Shown piece after piece: positions 8,330 to 16,743 of a stretch of DNA of 43,186 bases. The stretch's first letter is position 1, and every line of letters starts with the position of its first letter. The notes beneath the pieces are model-generated. The model saw only the letters and a list, made by a program, of their open reading frames with translations, did no database searches and had not been told where the DNA came from. The stretch is from JADHLJ01 sp038118725 (lineage in GTDB: Bacteria; Pseudomonadota; Alphaproteobacteria; Thalassobaculales; Thalassobaculaceae): assembly GCA_038118725.1 (NCBI GenBank), contig JAYOIK010000044.1, positions 1 through 43,186 of the forward strand. Direction: 5' to 3'. Position numbers and translations under genes: made by a program.

Positions 8330-8901
8330 ACCTTATTCTTTTGGGACCGCCGGGCGCCGGCAAGGGCACCCAGGCAAAGCGTCTTGAAGACAAGTTCGGG
8401 ATTGTCCAGCTGTCCACCGGCGACATGTTGCGGGCCGCGGTTGCCTCCGGATCCGAGCTTGGCAAAAAAGCCAAGGCGATCATGGATGCCGGTGACCTGG
8501 TGTCGGACGAAATCGTCGTCGCCATGATTTCCGAGCGGGTGGATCAGCCGGATTGCGCCAAGGGTTTTATCCTCGACGGTTTTCCGCGAACGGTTCCCCA
8601 GGCGAAGGCCCTGGACGCGATGCTGGCCGAAAAAGGCCTTAAGATCGACCACGTCATCGAATTGGCGGTCGATGAGAAGATTCTGTTCGAGCGCATCCGC
8701 ACCCGGGTGGCGGAAACGCCGGAGTCCGAGCGGCGCGCCGACGACAACGAAGAGACCCTGCGCAACCGGTTGGGTGTCTATCACGAGCAGACCGCGCCGA
8801 TCATTCCCTACTACAAGGAAACGGGTGCCTTGAAGTCGGTGGATGGCATGGCGAGCATTGACGAGGTTTCGGGGCAACTCGAAGCGATTTTGCGTAACTG
8901 A
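8326..8901 (+). CDS. adk: Adenylate kinase, short-LID form
   Basis: The 191-residue enzyme interconverts ATP plus AMP and two ADP in the cytoplasm. The P-loop GPPGAGKGT lies at residues 7-15, the AMP-binding STGDMLRAA at about 30-38, and the kinase signature FILDGFPRT at about 82-90. The LID is the short type (TRVAETPESERRADDNEET) without a zinc-binding Cys set. The start overlaps the secY stop (ATGA) after GGGAGAAGGGG. Secondary location after secY is widespread, and it appears to close the spc transcript. Confidence 0.98.
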   Translation: MNLILLGPPGAGKGTQAKRLEDKFGIVQLSTGDMLRAAVASGSELGKKAKAIMDAGDLVSDEIVVAMISERVDQPDCAKGFILDGFPRTVPQAKALDAMLAEKGLKIDHVIELAVDEKILFERIRTRVAETPESERRADDNEETLRNRLGVYHEQTAPIIPYYKETGALKSVDGMASIDEVSGQLEAILRN

Positions 8902-8927
8902 CCCGGGTCGACGCATGGGTAATCGAG

Positions 8928-8955
8928 TTGACTTGGAAAGCTGCATCCGTATAAT
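8928..8955 (+). promoter_or_regulatory. Probable sigma-70 promoter for the alpha operon
   Basis: TTGACT at 8928-8933 and TATAAT at 8950-8955 are separated by 16 bp, which is a near-perfect housekeeping promoter. It sits in the 177-bp gap between adk and rpsM, the longest gap inside the ribosomal supercluster. Transcription would begin near 8962 and leave a leader of roughly 115 nt before the rpsM start. The assignment is by consensus only. Confidence 0.7.
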
Positions 8956-9078
8956 CCGGCGCCTCGGTCAAGGCGGGGCCGTTTCAAATTGCGCGCATGA
9001 CATTTCGACGACCAACGGTCAGGTGAGGGATCGGCGGTCGATGGATCGTTTTGGCGCGAGTAAAAAGGAGTTCCAGGC

Positions 9079-9447
9079 GTGGCACGTATAGCTGGCGTCA
9101 ATATCCCGACGCAAAAGCGCGTCGAAATCGCGTTGACCTATATCTATGGTATCGGTCGCACGACGGCGACGGACCTTTGTGAGAAACTTGGAATTCCGCG
9201 CGAACGCCGGGTTCACGAGTTGATGGAAGACGAACTTTCGCGGATCCGCGAGGCCATCGACCAGGACGTGATGGTCGAGGGCGATCTGCGGCGCAAGACC
9301 GCGATGGATATCAAGCGCCTGATGGACTTGGGTTGCTATCGTGGATTGCGGCATCGCCGGGGGCTTCCGGTGCACGGTCAGCGGACCCACACCAACGCGC
9401 GCACCCGCAAGGGACCGGCCAAGCCGATCGCGGGCAAGAAGAAATAA
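9079..9447 (+). CDS. rpsM: 30S ribosomal protein S13
   Basis: The 122-residue product begins MARIAGVNIPTQKRVEIALTY and contains the helix-two-turn-helix region YGIGRTTATDLCEKLGI and the C-terminal GLRHRRGLPVHGQRTHTNAR. S13 lies in the 30S head, binds S19 and touches the P-site tRNA and bridge B1. It uses a GTG start, supported by AAGGAG upstream and by exact agreement with the family N terminus. It opens the alpha operon downstream of the predicted promoter. Confidence 0.98.
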   Translation: MARIAGVNIPTQKRVEIALTYIYGIGRTTATDLCEKLGIPRERRVHELMEDELSRIREAIDQDVMVEGDLRRKTAMDIKRLMDLGCYRGLRHRRGLPVHGQRTHTNARTRKGPAKPIAGKKK

Positions 9448-9483
9448 CAAGTGGGCCAAGGCCCGTCGGAGCGACATTAGATC

Positions 9484-9879
9484 ATGGCAAAACAACCGAC
9501 CCAGGCGCGTGTCAGGCGCCGCGAACGCAAGAACATCACGTCGGGCGTCGCTCATGTGAGCGCGACGTTCAACAACACCATGATTACCATCACCGATGCT
9601 CAGGGAAACGCGATTTCCTGGTCGTCGGCGGGCGCCATGGGCTTCAAGGGATCGCGCAAATCGACTCCCTATGCCGCGCAGGTCGCCGCCGAGGACGCCG
9701 GCAAGAAAGCCGCGGAACATGGCATGAAGGTGTTGGAAATCGAAGTCAGCGGCCCCGGTTCCGGGCGGGAATCCGCGCTTCGGGCGTTGCAGGCCGTGGG
9801 CTTCAATGTGACGTCGATCCGTGACGTTACGCCGATTCCTCATAATGGATGTCGGCCGCCGAAGCGTCGCCGGGTCTAG
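9484..9879 (+). CDS. rpsK: 30S ribosomal protein S11
   Basis: The 131-residue product has the S11 core GVAHVSATFNNTMITITDAQGN and the C-terminal signature VTSIRDVTPIPHNGCRPPKRRRV. S11 forms part of the platform near the mRNA exit and contacts the 3' end of 16S rRNA. An Asn in PHNG is a known isoaspartate site in E. coli. In this operon rpsD, which follows rpsK in gammaproteobacteria, is absent, as in other alphaproteobacteria. Confidence 0.98.
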   Translation: MAKQPTQARVRRRERKNITSGVAHVSATFNNTMITITDAQGNAISWSSAGAMGFKGSRKSTPYAAQVAAEDAGKKAAEHGMKVLEIEVSGPGSGRESALRALQAVGFNVTSIRDVTPIPHNGCRPPKRRRV

Positions 9880-9888
9880 GGATTAGGC

Positions 9889-9945
9889 CGCGCGCCGTCT
9901 TGTCGGCGCGGGGTTCGCGATAAAGGGATGGCCGGCAATCGGCCG
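9889..9945 (+). other. Two short hairpins in the rpsK-rpoA gap
   Basis: CGCGCCG at 9891-9897 pairs with CGGCGCG at 9904-9910 (6-nt loop), and GGCCG at 9930-9934 pairs with CGGCC at 9940-9944 (5-nt loop). Neither is followed by a T-run, so they are not simple terminators. They could affect mRNA stability or rpoA translation in the long untranslated gap; no known regulator site was recognised. Confidence 0.35.
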
Positions 9946-10001
9946 CCTCGAAACCCCAGGGGGTGGAGAGGCCCGCAGGTCTCCATATTGATGAGGTCGC
10001 C

Positions 10002-11021
10002 GTGGTAGTTCAAAAAAATTGGCAAGCTTTGATCAAGCCCAACAAGCTCGAGATCCAGCCGGGTATTGATCCGGTCCGGTCCGCGACCGTGGTCGCCGAA
10101 CCGCTGGAGCGCGGCTATGGGCTGACTCTGGGCAACGCGCTGCGGCGTATTCTGTTGTCTTCCCTCCAGGGCGCGGCGGTGACGTCGGTGCAGATCGACG
10201 GGGTTCTGCACGAGTTCTCGTCGATCCCGGGCGTCCGCGAGGACGTCACGGACATGGTGCTCAACATCAAGTTGATCGCGTTGCGCATGCATGGCGACGG
10301 TCCGAAGAAGATGCGCCTGAAGGCCGACGGTCCGGGCGAGGTGACGGCCGGCATGATCGAGACCGGCGCCGATATCGAGATCATGAACCCGGATCTGGTG
10401 CTTTGCGCCTTGGATAAGGGCGCGACCCTGACCATGGAATTCACGGTCGAAAGCGGCAAGGGCTATGTGCCGGCGAATGTCAACCGGCCCGAGGACGCGC
10501 CGATCGGTCTTATCCCGGTCGACGCCGTTTTCAGCCCGGTTCGCCAGGTCACGTACAAGGTCGATAATACCCGTGTCGGTCAGGTGACGGACTATGACCG
10601 TCTTTCGATGACGGTGGAGACCAACGGCTCCATGACGCCCGAGGATGCGGTGGCCTATGCCGCGCGTATCCTTCAGGATCAGTTCCAACTGTTCATCAAC
10701 TTCGAGGAACCGAGCCACGCGGTCGAAAGCGACGAGGCGGCGGAGCTTCCGTTCAACAAGAACCTGCTCCGCAAGGTTGATGAGCTTGAGCTGTCGGTAC
10801 GCTCGGCGAACTGCTTGAAGAACGACAACATCGTGTATATCGGCGATCTGGTTCAGAAGAGCGAGCCCGAGATGCTGCGCACGCCGAATTTTGGCCGTAA
10901 GAGCCTGAACGAGATCAAGGAAGTGCTGTCGACCATGGGGTTGTCGCTCGGCATGGAGATCACGAACTGGCCGCCGGACAATATCGAGGAATTGGCCAAG
11001 CGGCTTGAAGAGCCGTACTGA
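10002..11021 (+). CDS. rpoA: RNA polymerase alpha subunit
   Basis: The 339-residue alpha subunit scaffolds core RNA polymerase. The N-terminal dimerisation domain includes EPLERGYGLTLGNALRRILL near residue 40. After a short acidic linker near residue 235, the C-terminal domain contains LRKVDELELSVRSANCLKN and TPNFGRKSLNEIKEVL, which contact UP elements and activators. The start is taken as GTG at 10002, giving MVVQKNWQALIKPNKLE, which fits the family and follows TGAGG at 5-bp spacing. An in-frame GTG at 9963 would add 13 residues without family support. Confidence 0.96.
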   Translation: MVVQKNWQALIKPNKLEIQPGIDPVRSATVVAEPLERGYGLTLGNALRRILLSSLQGAAVTSVQIDGVLHEFSSIPGVREDVTDMVLNIKLIALRMHGDGPKKMRLKADGPGEVTAGMIETGADIEIMNPDLVLCALDKGATLTMEFTVESGKGYVPANVNRPEDAPIGLIPVDAVFSPVRQVTYKVDNTRVGQVTDYDRLSMTVETNGSMTPEDAVAYAARILQDQFQLFINFEEPSHAVESDEAAELPFNKNLLRKVDELELSVRSANCLKNDNIVYIGDLVQKSEPEMLRTPNFGRKSLNEIKEVLSTMGLSLGMEITNWPPDNIEELAKRLEEPY

Positions 11022-11056
11022 ACTGGCCGCCAGGACTTAGATCAGGAGTAGATCCA

Positions 11057-11494
11057 ATGCGCCACCATAAGGCGGGACGCCGGTTCAACCGGACCGCGAG
11101 CCATCGCAAGGCCATGTTCAAGAACATGGCGAACGCGTTGATCAAGCATGAGCAGATCATCACGACCCTGCCCAAGGCGAAGGACCTTCGTCGGGTGGTG
11201 GAGAAACTGATCACGCTCGGCAAGAAGGACTCGCTGCACGCGCGGCGCCTGGCCTTCGCTCAGCTTCGTGACGACGGCATGACCAAGAAGCTGTTCGACG
11301 TTCTGGCCGACCGTTACAAGGAACGCAACGGCGGTTATACCAGGGTTCTGAAGGCCGGTTATCGGTACGGCGACAGCGCGCCGATGGCGGTGATTGAATT
11401 GGTCGATCGGGACGAGGATGCTCGAGGGCTCGATTCGGGCCCCATCCAGAACGCCGAGGAAGAATACGCGCAAGCGACGCCCTCGGTCATCTGA
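11057..11494 (+). CDS. rplQ: 50S ribosomal protein L17
   Basis: The 145-residue product begins MRHHKAGRRFNRTASHRKAM and contains the L17 blocks LIKHEQIITTLPKAKDLR and GGYTRVLKAGYRYGDSAPMAVIELVDR. L17 lies near the tunnel exit. AGGAG precedes the ATG. The acidic tail after residue 115 is a usual extension in alphaproteobacteria. It is the last ribosomal gene; two hairpins follow. Confidence 0.98.
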   Translation: MRHHKAGRRFNRTASHRKAMFKNMANALIKHEQIITTLPKAKDLRRVVEKLITLGKKDSLHARRLAFAQLRDDGMTKKLFDVLADRYKERNGGYTRVLKAGYRYGDSAPMAVIELVDRDEDARGLDSGPIQNAEEEYAQATPSVI

Positions 11495-11496
11495 TC

Positions 11497-11566
11497 AAGC
11501 ATCTCGCCGTGGCGAGGTGCTTCGGAAGTTGTCATGCAAGCGACCGCCTGGTATCGGGCGGTCGTT
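11497..11566 (+). terminator. Two hairpins after rplQ, possible terminator region
   Basis: The first hairpin starts 2 bp after the rplQ stop. Its arms, AAGCATCTCGCC (11497-11508) and GGCGAGGTGCTT (11511-11522), form about 11-12 pairs with one G-U and a very short loop. The second pairs CGACCGCC at 11541-11548 with GGCGGTCG at 11557-11564 and can be extended by two pairs. T-runs are weak (TT and GTTGGCGTTT), so termination may be partial or Rho-assisted. The remaining gap to 11720 shows no further clear signal. Confidence 0.5.
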
Positions 11567-11720
11567 GGCGTTTCCGAGATGCGTTATGCCTCTGATGCTT
11601 GTGGAGCGGGGTTTTCATACCCAAATGGACTGCAACCAGCGGGCGTTCGGTGTAGGGTTCAGGTTTGGATGACGGTCGGTCCGCGGCGTTTCCATTCCGC
11701 CATCGCTACGTGGACGATAG

Positions 11721-13163
11721 ATGCATTTAATACGCTACATTCCTGGGGTTTTGCTTCTAGCGACAATCCTCGGCCTTGCCGCCGGCTTCGGCGCGTCGAT
11801 GACCGAGGCTCAGACCGCGCGGCAGGTGCCGAGATCGGAGGCGCAGATCCAGCTTAGTTTCGCGCCCCTGGTGCGCGAGACAGGTCCCGCCGTGGTCAAC
11901 ATCTTCGCCAAGACCGAGGTGATGGAGCGGCGGGTTTCACCACTTTTCGACGATCCGTTTTTCCGTCAGTTCTTCGGGGAGATGTTCCAGGGCCAACCGA
12001 GGCGTCGCAGCCAACAAGCGCTCGGCTCGGGCGTGATTCTCGATCCCGAGGGCTTGATCGTTACCAACCATCACGTCATCGCCAATGCCACCCAGGTCAA
12101 GGTCGTGCTCTCCGACCGCAGGGAGTTCGACGCCCAGGTTCTTCTGAAGGACGAGCGGACCGATCTCGCGGTGCTCCGTATCGACGCCGGCGCCGCGCGG
12201 CTACCGTTCGTCGAAATGCGGGATTCGGACAGCGTCGAGGTCGGTGATCTGGTTCTGGCCATCGGTAATCCCTTCGGAGTCGGCCAAACCGTCACCAGCG
12301 GGATTGTCTCGGCGCTGGCGCGGACGGCGGTCGGGATCACGGATTACAGCTTCTTCATCCAGACCGACGCGTCGATCAACCCGGGCAATTCCGGCGGCGC
12401 GCTGATCTCGATGGACGGCAAGCTGATCGGCGTGAACACGGCGATCTTCTCGACCCAGCGCGGCGGTGGCGGTGGCTCGGTGGGGATTGGTTTCGCGGTG
12501 CCGTCGAACATGGTCAAGACGGTGCTCCGTTCGGCTCGCGGCGGTAAGCTCGTGCGCCCATGGCTTGGCGCCTCCGGACAATCGGTGACTCAGGAGCTCG
12601 CCGAGCAGTTCGGGCTTGATCGCCCAAGTGGCGTCATCATCAACGACATCTATCCGGGCGGCCCGGCGGATCAGGCGGGTTTGCGGGTCGGCGACGTGGT
12701 GACCGCGCTCAACGGCAGGGTTGTGGATGATCACGAGGCACTTCGTTATCGAGTGGCGACGCTTCCTCTCGGTGAAACCGCCCGGGCCGAGGTTTTGCGC
12801 AAGGGTGACCGGCGAAGCCTGAATCTGGCCCTAACGGAACCCCTGTCGACACCGGCGCCGGATGTGAGCGATCTTGATGGCCGACATCCGTTCAGCGGCG
12901 CGCGGGTCGCGAATCTTTCACCGGCTTTCGCGATCGAGAACGGCCTTGACGATCTTGCTCGGGGCGTTGTCCTCGTCGGGGTGCGTAGGGGCGGTGTCGC
13001 GGACCGGTTGAGCCTTACCTCCGGGGATATCGTGTTGAAGGTGAATGGCCGGGACATCGAGACCGTTGATGATTTGAAACAAGCCGTGGCGCGGGCGCGG
13101 GATGTGTGGCGGATCGCGCTCCGCCGCGGCGACGAGGTTCTACGCCGGGAAATAAAAGGCTAG
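11721..13163 (+). CDS. Periplasmic HtrA/DegP-family serine protease
   Basis: The 480-residue protein has an N-terminal hydrophobic signal segment (residues 4-25) and a trypsin-like domain with the full catalytic triad: His118 in TNHHVI, Asp148 in RTDLAVL and Ser224 in GNSGGAL. Two PDZ-like domains follow (about 275-365 and 390-475), the first marked by GGPADQAGLRVGDVV. The family degrades and chaperones misfolded periplasmic proteins. The glycine run at about 248-253 (RGGGGGS) is the loop before the IGFAVPS strand. DegP, DegQ and DegS paralogy cannot be separated from sequence alone, but two PDZ domains exclude DegS. Its position after rplQ and directly before rarA is familiar in related genomes. 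The ribosome-binding site is weak. Confidence 0.93.
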   Translation: MHLIRYIPGVLLLATILGLAAGFGASMTEAQTARQVPRSEAQIQLSFAPLVRETGPAVVNIFAKTEVMERRVSPLFDDPFFRQFFGEMFQGQPRRRSQQALGSGVILDPEGLIVTNHHVIANATQVKVVLSDRREFDAQVLLKDERTDLAVLRIDAGAARLPFVEMRDSDSVEVGDLVLAIGNPFGVGQTVTSGIVSALARTAVGITDYSFFIQTDASINPGNSGGALISMDGKLIGVNTAIFSTQRGGGGGSVGIGFAVPSNMVKTVLRSARGGKLVRPWLGASGQSVTQELAEQFGLDRPSGVIINDIYPGGPADQAGLRVGDVVTALNGRVVDDHEALRYRVATLPLGETARAEVLRKGDRRSLNLALTEPLSTPAPDVSDLDGRHPFSGARVANLSPAFAIENGLDDLARGVVLVGVRRGGVADRLSLTSGDIVLKVNGRDIETVDDLKQAVARARDVWRIALRRGDEVLRREIKG

Positions 13164-13166
13164 CCC

Positions 13167-14465
13167 GTGGCTGGACTGTTCGAGGCTCAAGCGCCGCGTC
13201 CCCTGGCTGATCGGTTGCGCCCGGCGCGGCTCGAGGAGGTTGTGGGCCAGGACCATCTGCTGGCGCCGGAAGCGCCGGTCGGGCGCATGCTGGGCCAGGG
13301 GCGGATTGCCTCGATGGTGCTCTGGGGGCCGCCGGGCTGTGGCAAGACAACCATGGCGCGCCTGATGGCGGATAAGGTCGATCTGGCCTTCGAGCCGCTC
13401 TCGGCGGTGTTCTCCGGGGTCGCCGATCTGCGCAAGGTATTCGAGCGCGCTCGCGAGCGACGCTCCATGGGCCAAGGCACGTTGCTTTTCATCGACGAGG
13501 TGCATCGTTTCAATCGAGCACAACAGGACGGTTTTCTCCCCTATGTGGAGGACGGCACCGTCGTACTGGTTGGCGCGACCACCGAGAACCCGTCCTTTGA
13601 GCTCAACGCCGCGCTTCTGTCGCGTTGTCAGGTATTTGTGCTGCGCCGGCTCGATGACGCGGCGCTTGAACAGCTTCTCGTGCGTTCGGAGGCTCTCGAA
13701 GGCCGAGCCTTGCCCCTTGACGAGAGTGGCCGCGCGACGGTCAAGGCCATGGCCGACGGAGACGGGCGCTTCCTGCTTAACCTCGTCGAGGAGCTTTTCC
13801 GCCTGCCGCCGGAGCCGGTCTTGGACGCGACGGGGGTCGCCGCGACGGTACAGCGCCGCGCTCCGGTCTACGACAAGAACAAGGAAGAGCATTACAATCT
13901 GATCAGCGCGCTGCACAAATCCCTGCGCGGCTCGGATGTCGACGCCGCGCTCTATTGGCTGGCCCGCATGCTGGTCGGGGGCGAGGACCCTGCCTATATC
14001 CTCCGCCGACTCACCCGCTTCGCGTCCGAGGATATCGGCATGGCCGATCCCCAGGCGCTCGCGCATTCGCTTGCCTGCTGGGACGCCTATGACCGGATCG
14101 GTTCGCCCGAAGGGGATCTGAATATCGCGCTATGCGTGGTCTATCTCGCGACCGCGCCGAAATCCAATGCGTCCTACAAGGCTTTCGGCGCGGCGGGCAA
14201 GGCGGCTCGCGCGACCGGGTCGCTTGCTCCGCCGGCCCATATCCTGAACGCGCCGACCCGGATGATGAAGGATCTGGGTTACGGCGCCGGATATGCCTAT
14301 GACCATGACGTCGAGGATGGATTTTCCGGGCAGAACTATTTTCCCGACGGTTTGGAGCGACAGCGGTTTTACGCGCCGGTCGAGCGCGGCTTCGAACGCG
14401 AGGTTTCCAAACGGCTGGCCTATTGGGACAAGCTTCGCGCCCGCCGCCAGGGCGAGCCGGATTGA
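13167..14465 (+). CDS. rarA: Replication-associated recombination AAA+ ATPase RarA (MgsA)
   Basis: The 432-residue ATPase of the RarA/Mgs1/WRNIP1 family acts at stalled replication forks. It has Walker A GPPGCGKT at residues 54-61, Walker B LLFIDEVH at 106-113, sensor 1 GATTENPSFE at 136-145 and a likely arginine finger in LLSRC (153). The C-terminal tetramerisation domain contains HYNLISALHKSLRGSDVDAALYWLARML and the ASEDIGMADP block. The start is GTG, 3 bp after the htrA stop, matching the family opening (LFEAQAPRPLADRLRP). The stop overlaps the next gene (TGATG). Confidence 0.96.
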   Translation: MAGLFEAQAPRPLADRLRPARLEEVVGQDHLLAPEAPVGRMLGQGRIASMVLWGPPGCGKTTMARLMADKVDLAFEPLSAVFSGVADLRKVFERARERRSMGQGTLLFIDEVHRFNRAQQDGFLPYVEDGTVVLVGATTENPSFELNAALLSRCQVFVLRRLDDAALEQLLVRSEALEGRALPLDESGRATVKAMADGDGRFLLNLVEELFRLPPEPVLDATGVAATVQRRAPVYDKNKEEHYNLISALHKSLRGSDVDAALYWLARMLVGGEDPAYILRRLTRFASEDIGMADPQALAHSLACWDAYDRIGSPEGDLNIALCVVYLATAPKSNASYKAFGAAGKAARATGSLAPPAHILNAPTRMMKDLGYGAGYAYDHDVEDGFSGQNYFPDGLERQRFYAPVERGFEREVSKRLAYWDKLRARRQGEPD

Positions 14466-15352
14466 TGAATGCCGGCGACTTCGAGGCGTTCATCGGCATC
14501 GACTGGTCGGGCGCCAAGGGACCCGCCCTGCCAGGCATTCAGATCGCGCTCGCCAAGCCTGGAGAAACCGCGCCCGTCCTGGTCAAGCCGGAACAGGGCA
14601 GGTGGTGGACCCGGCCCATGGTGCTGGCCTGGTTGAGCAAACGGATGCGCGAAAAGCGAGTGTTGGTCGGGTTCGATTTCGCTTTCGCTTATGCACATGC
14701 GGATTTGGACTGCTATTTCCCCGATACCGGGCCGCCACTCGGGAGCGCGCGAGATCTCTGGTCGCTGGTCGAGCGGGTTTGTCGGGACGCGCCGGAACTT
14801 TATGGCGCGCCGTTCTACAACCGCGAGGATCTCGAGTTTCATCGGCACTTCCTGACGCCGAGAGCCAAGGGCGACTTGTTCACGTCCAGGCGACGCCTGA
14901 CCGAGGCGGCCTGCGCGGATATCACCTGGCCGCATCCGGTCATGAAATGCGTCGGCGCGGCGAATGTCGGAACCGGCTCCCTGGCGGGGATGCGTCTTCT
15001 GGATCATTTGAAGCGGGAGATGGATGATCATGTCGCGGTTTGGCCCTTTGAGGCGATCGAGGGGCGATCGGCGCTGGTGGAGATCTTCCCGCGCCTGTAT
15101 TTCAAGCGCGCGGCGGTCGACCCACGTGGCTGGCGTGACCGCGTGGTCCTGAACCGGGCGTTGGCGCATTTCGGATCCAACGCCCTGCCCAGATCGTGGC
15201 TACCGTCGCGCGAGGATGAACCGGACGCCCTGATTTCCGCCGCCGCGCTTCGGGCCCTTTCCTCGAAGCCGGAAGTCTGGTCGACACCAATGCCCATCGT
15301 CGCCGCGCGAAGCGTCGAGGGCTGGATATTCGGCGTGGACTGGAGTAGCTAG
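14465..15352 (+). CDS. DUF429-type RNase H-fold protein, function unknown
   Basis: The 295-residue product opens with FIGIDWSGAKG, the first strand and Asp of an RNase H-like fold as seen in DUF429 proteins. Candidate active-site acids are Asp13 (IDWSG), Asp71 (GFDFAFA), Glu206 (VEIFPRL) and Asp254 (EPDALISAAAL), the spacing and order seen in RuvC/RNase H-type nucleases. Nuclease activity is inferred from this pattern, not shown. The ATG overlaps the rarA stop, so translation is probably coupled. This start was chosen over an in-frame one 14 codons earlier inside rarA. The family assignment is by motif memory and is moderately secure. Confidence 0.7.
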   Translation: MNAGDFEAFIGIDWSGAKGPALPGIQIALAKPGETAPVLVKPEQGRWWTRPMVLAWLSKRMREKRVLVGFDFAFAYAHADLDCYFPDTGPPLGSARDLWSLVERVCRDAPELYGAPFYNREDLEFHRHFLTPRAKGDLFTSRRRLTEAACADITWPHPVMKCVGAANVGTGSLAGMRLLDHLKREMDDHVAVWPFEAIEGRSALVEIFPRLYFKRAAVDPRGWRDRVVLNRALAHFGSNALPRSWLPSREDEPDALISAAALRALSSKPEVWSTPMPIVAARSVEGWIFGVDWSS

Positions 15353-15358
15353 ACAGCC

Positions 15359-15739
15359 ATGAAACTCATCCTCGCGGTCGCTCTCGGCGGCGCCATCGGC
15401 GCGGTCGCCAGATATCAGTCAATTGGCCTGTTTACCCGCTGGTTGGGCGCGGGATTTCCGTACGGCACCTTGTTCGTGAATGTCGCGGGTTCCTTCCTCA
15501 TGGGGTTGTTCGTCGAATTCCTGGTCACAAAACTGAACAGTAGCCCCGAGATCAGGGCATTCTTCGCGGTTGGCGTGCTCGGGGCCTTCACGACGTTTTC
15601 CAGTTTCGCGCTGGATGTCTCGGTCCTGACCGAGCGTTCGAACCTATTGGGCGCGGGCGCCTATATCGCGTTGTCGGTCGTGCTTTCCATCGCCGGATTG
15701 TTCCTCGGCCTGTGGCTGATGAGGAGTGTGCTGGGATGA
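15359..15739 (+). CDS. crcB: Fluoride channel CrcB/Fluc
   Basis: The 126-residue protein has four hydrophobic segments and all Fluc signatures: GGAIGAVARY at residues 10-19, GTLFVNVAGSFLMG at 36-49 with the pore Asn41, and GVLGAFTTFSSF at 72-83 carrying the Phe-box and central sodium site residues. Fluc proteins work as antiparallel dimers that export F- from the cytoplasm. No fluoride riboswitch was recognised upstream; the gene starts 6 bp after its neighbour. It overlaps rluC by ATGA. Confidence 0.95.
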   Translation: MKLILAVALGGAIGAVARYQSIGLFTRWLGAGFPYGTLFVNVAGSFLMGLFVEFLVTKLNSSPEIRAFFAVGVLGAFTTFSSFALDVSVLTERSNLLGAGAYIALSVVLSIAGLFLGLWLMRSVLG

Positions 15740-16743
15740 GCGGCGTGCAAACCCTCACCGTCGAAGGTGATGACGACGACATCCGGCTCGACCGCTGGTT
15801 CAAGCGGCATTACCCGGCGGTCGGTCACGGTCGGCTCGAGAAGATGCTGCGTACCGGTCAGGTGCGGGTCGACGGCAAGCGCGCCAAGGCCGGACAGCGA
15901 TTGGAGCAAGGTCAGGCGATTCGCGTGCCGCCGGTCGATGAAGGCGCCGCGCCGCCGAAGAATCCCAGGGCCGAGCGGATCGCCAAGCGGGGCCCCGATA
16001 CCGTGTTGATCGAGCAGCTAACCGAGGCGATCCTCTACAAGGACGACGAAGTGATCGCGATCGCCAAGCCGCCGGGGCTTCCGGTTCAAGGGGGCACGGG
16101 CTCGAAGAAGCACGTGGATGGGGCGCTCGACGGACTCAAGTTCGAATTGGATAAGCGCCCCAAGCTGGTCCACCGGTTGGACAAGGACACCTCCGGCGTC
16201 CTGTTGTTGGGGCGTACGGCCAAGGCGGCGAAATGGCTGACCGAGGCGTTCAGGCATCGATCGGCGCGCAAGACTTATTGGGCCGTGGTGGTGGGCGAGC
16301 CGCGTTTTTCCAACGGCACCATCGATCTGCCCGTCGCCAAGCTCCCGGGGCGTGGCGGCGAGAAGATGGTGATCGATCAGGACCAGGGACAGCGCGCGAT
16401 CACCGATTACGTGGTGGTCGAACAATTGGGCCGCCGCACCGCCTGGGTCGCGATGCGACCGCGTACCGGACGGACCCATCAGCTGCGGGTCCATATGAAC
16501 GCGCTGGGCACGCCGATCTTCGGTGATGGAAAATATGGTGGCGAGCGCGCTTTCCTGGACGCCGGCGCTCTATCGCGAAAGCTCCACCTGCATGCCCGAT
16601 CAATCGCCATCCAGCGTCCGAACGGCTCGTGGCTCGAGGTCGAGGCCGAACTGCCCGAGCACATGGCGCGAACCTGGGAGTATCTCGGGTTCGACCCCAA
16701 GGCGGGGCGGGTCACCTTCCCCGATGACGAGGGGGGCGACTGA
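15736..16743 (+). CDS. rluC: RluC-type 23S rRNA pseudouridine synthase
   Basis: The 335-residue enzyme has an N-terminal S4 RNA-binding domain (RLDRWFKRHYP to RVPPVDEG, about 17-70) and a RluA-family catalytic domain. The catalytic Asp149 lies in HRLDKDTSG (146-154). Other family motifs are IAIAKPPGLPVQGG and MRPRTGRTHQLRVHM. RluC isomerises three uridines near the peptidyl transferase centre; specificity here is inferred from S4-domain architecture. An N-terminal extension of eight residues inside crcB is possible but the ATGA overlap start is preferred. Confidence 0.88.
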   Translation: MSGVQTLTVEGDDDDIRLDRWFKRHYPAVGHGRLEKMLRTGQVRVDGKRAKAGQRLEQGQAIRVPPVDEGAAPPKNPRAERIAKRGPDTVLIEQLTEAILYKDDEVIAIAKPPGLPVQGGTGSKKHVDGALDGLKFELDKRPKLVHRLDKDTSGVLLLGRTAKAAKWLTEAFRHRSARKTYWAVVVGEPRFSNGTIDLPVAKLPGRGGEKMVIDQDQGQRAITDYVVVEQLGRRTAWVAMRPRTGRTHQLRVHMNALGTPIFGDGKYGGERAFLDAGALSRKLHLHARSIAIQRPNGSWLEVEAELPEHMARTWEYLGFDPKAGRVTFPDDEGGD

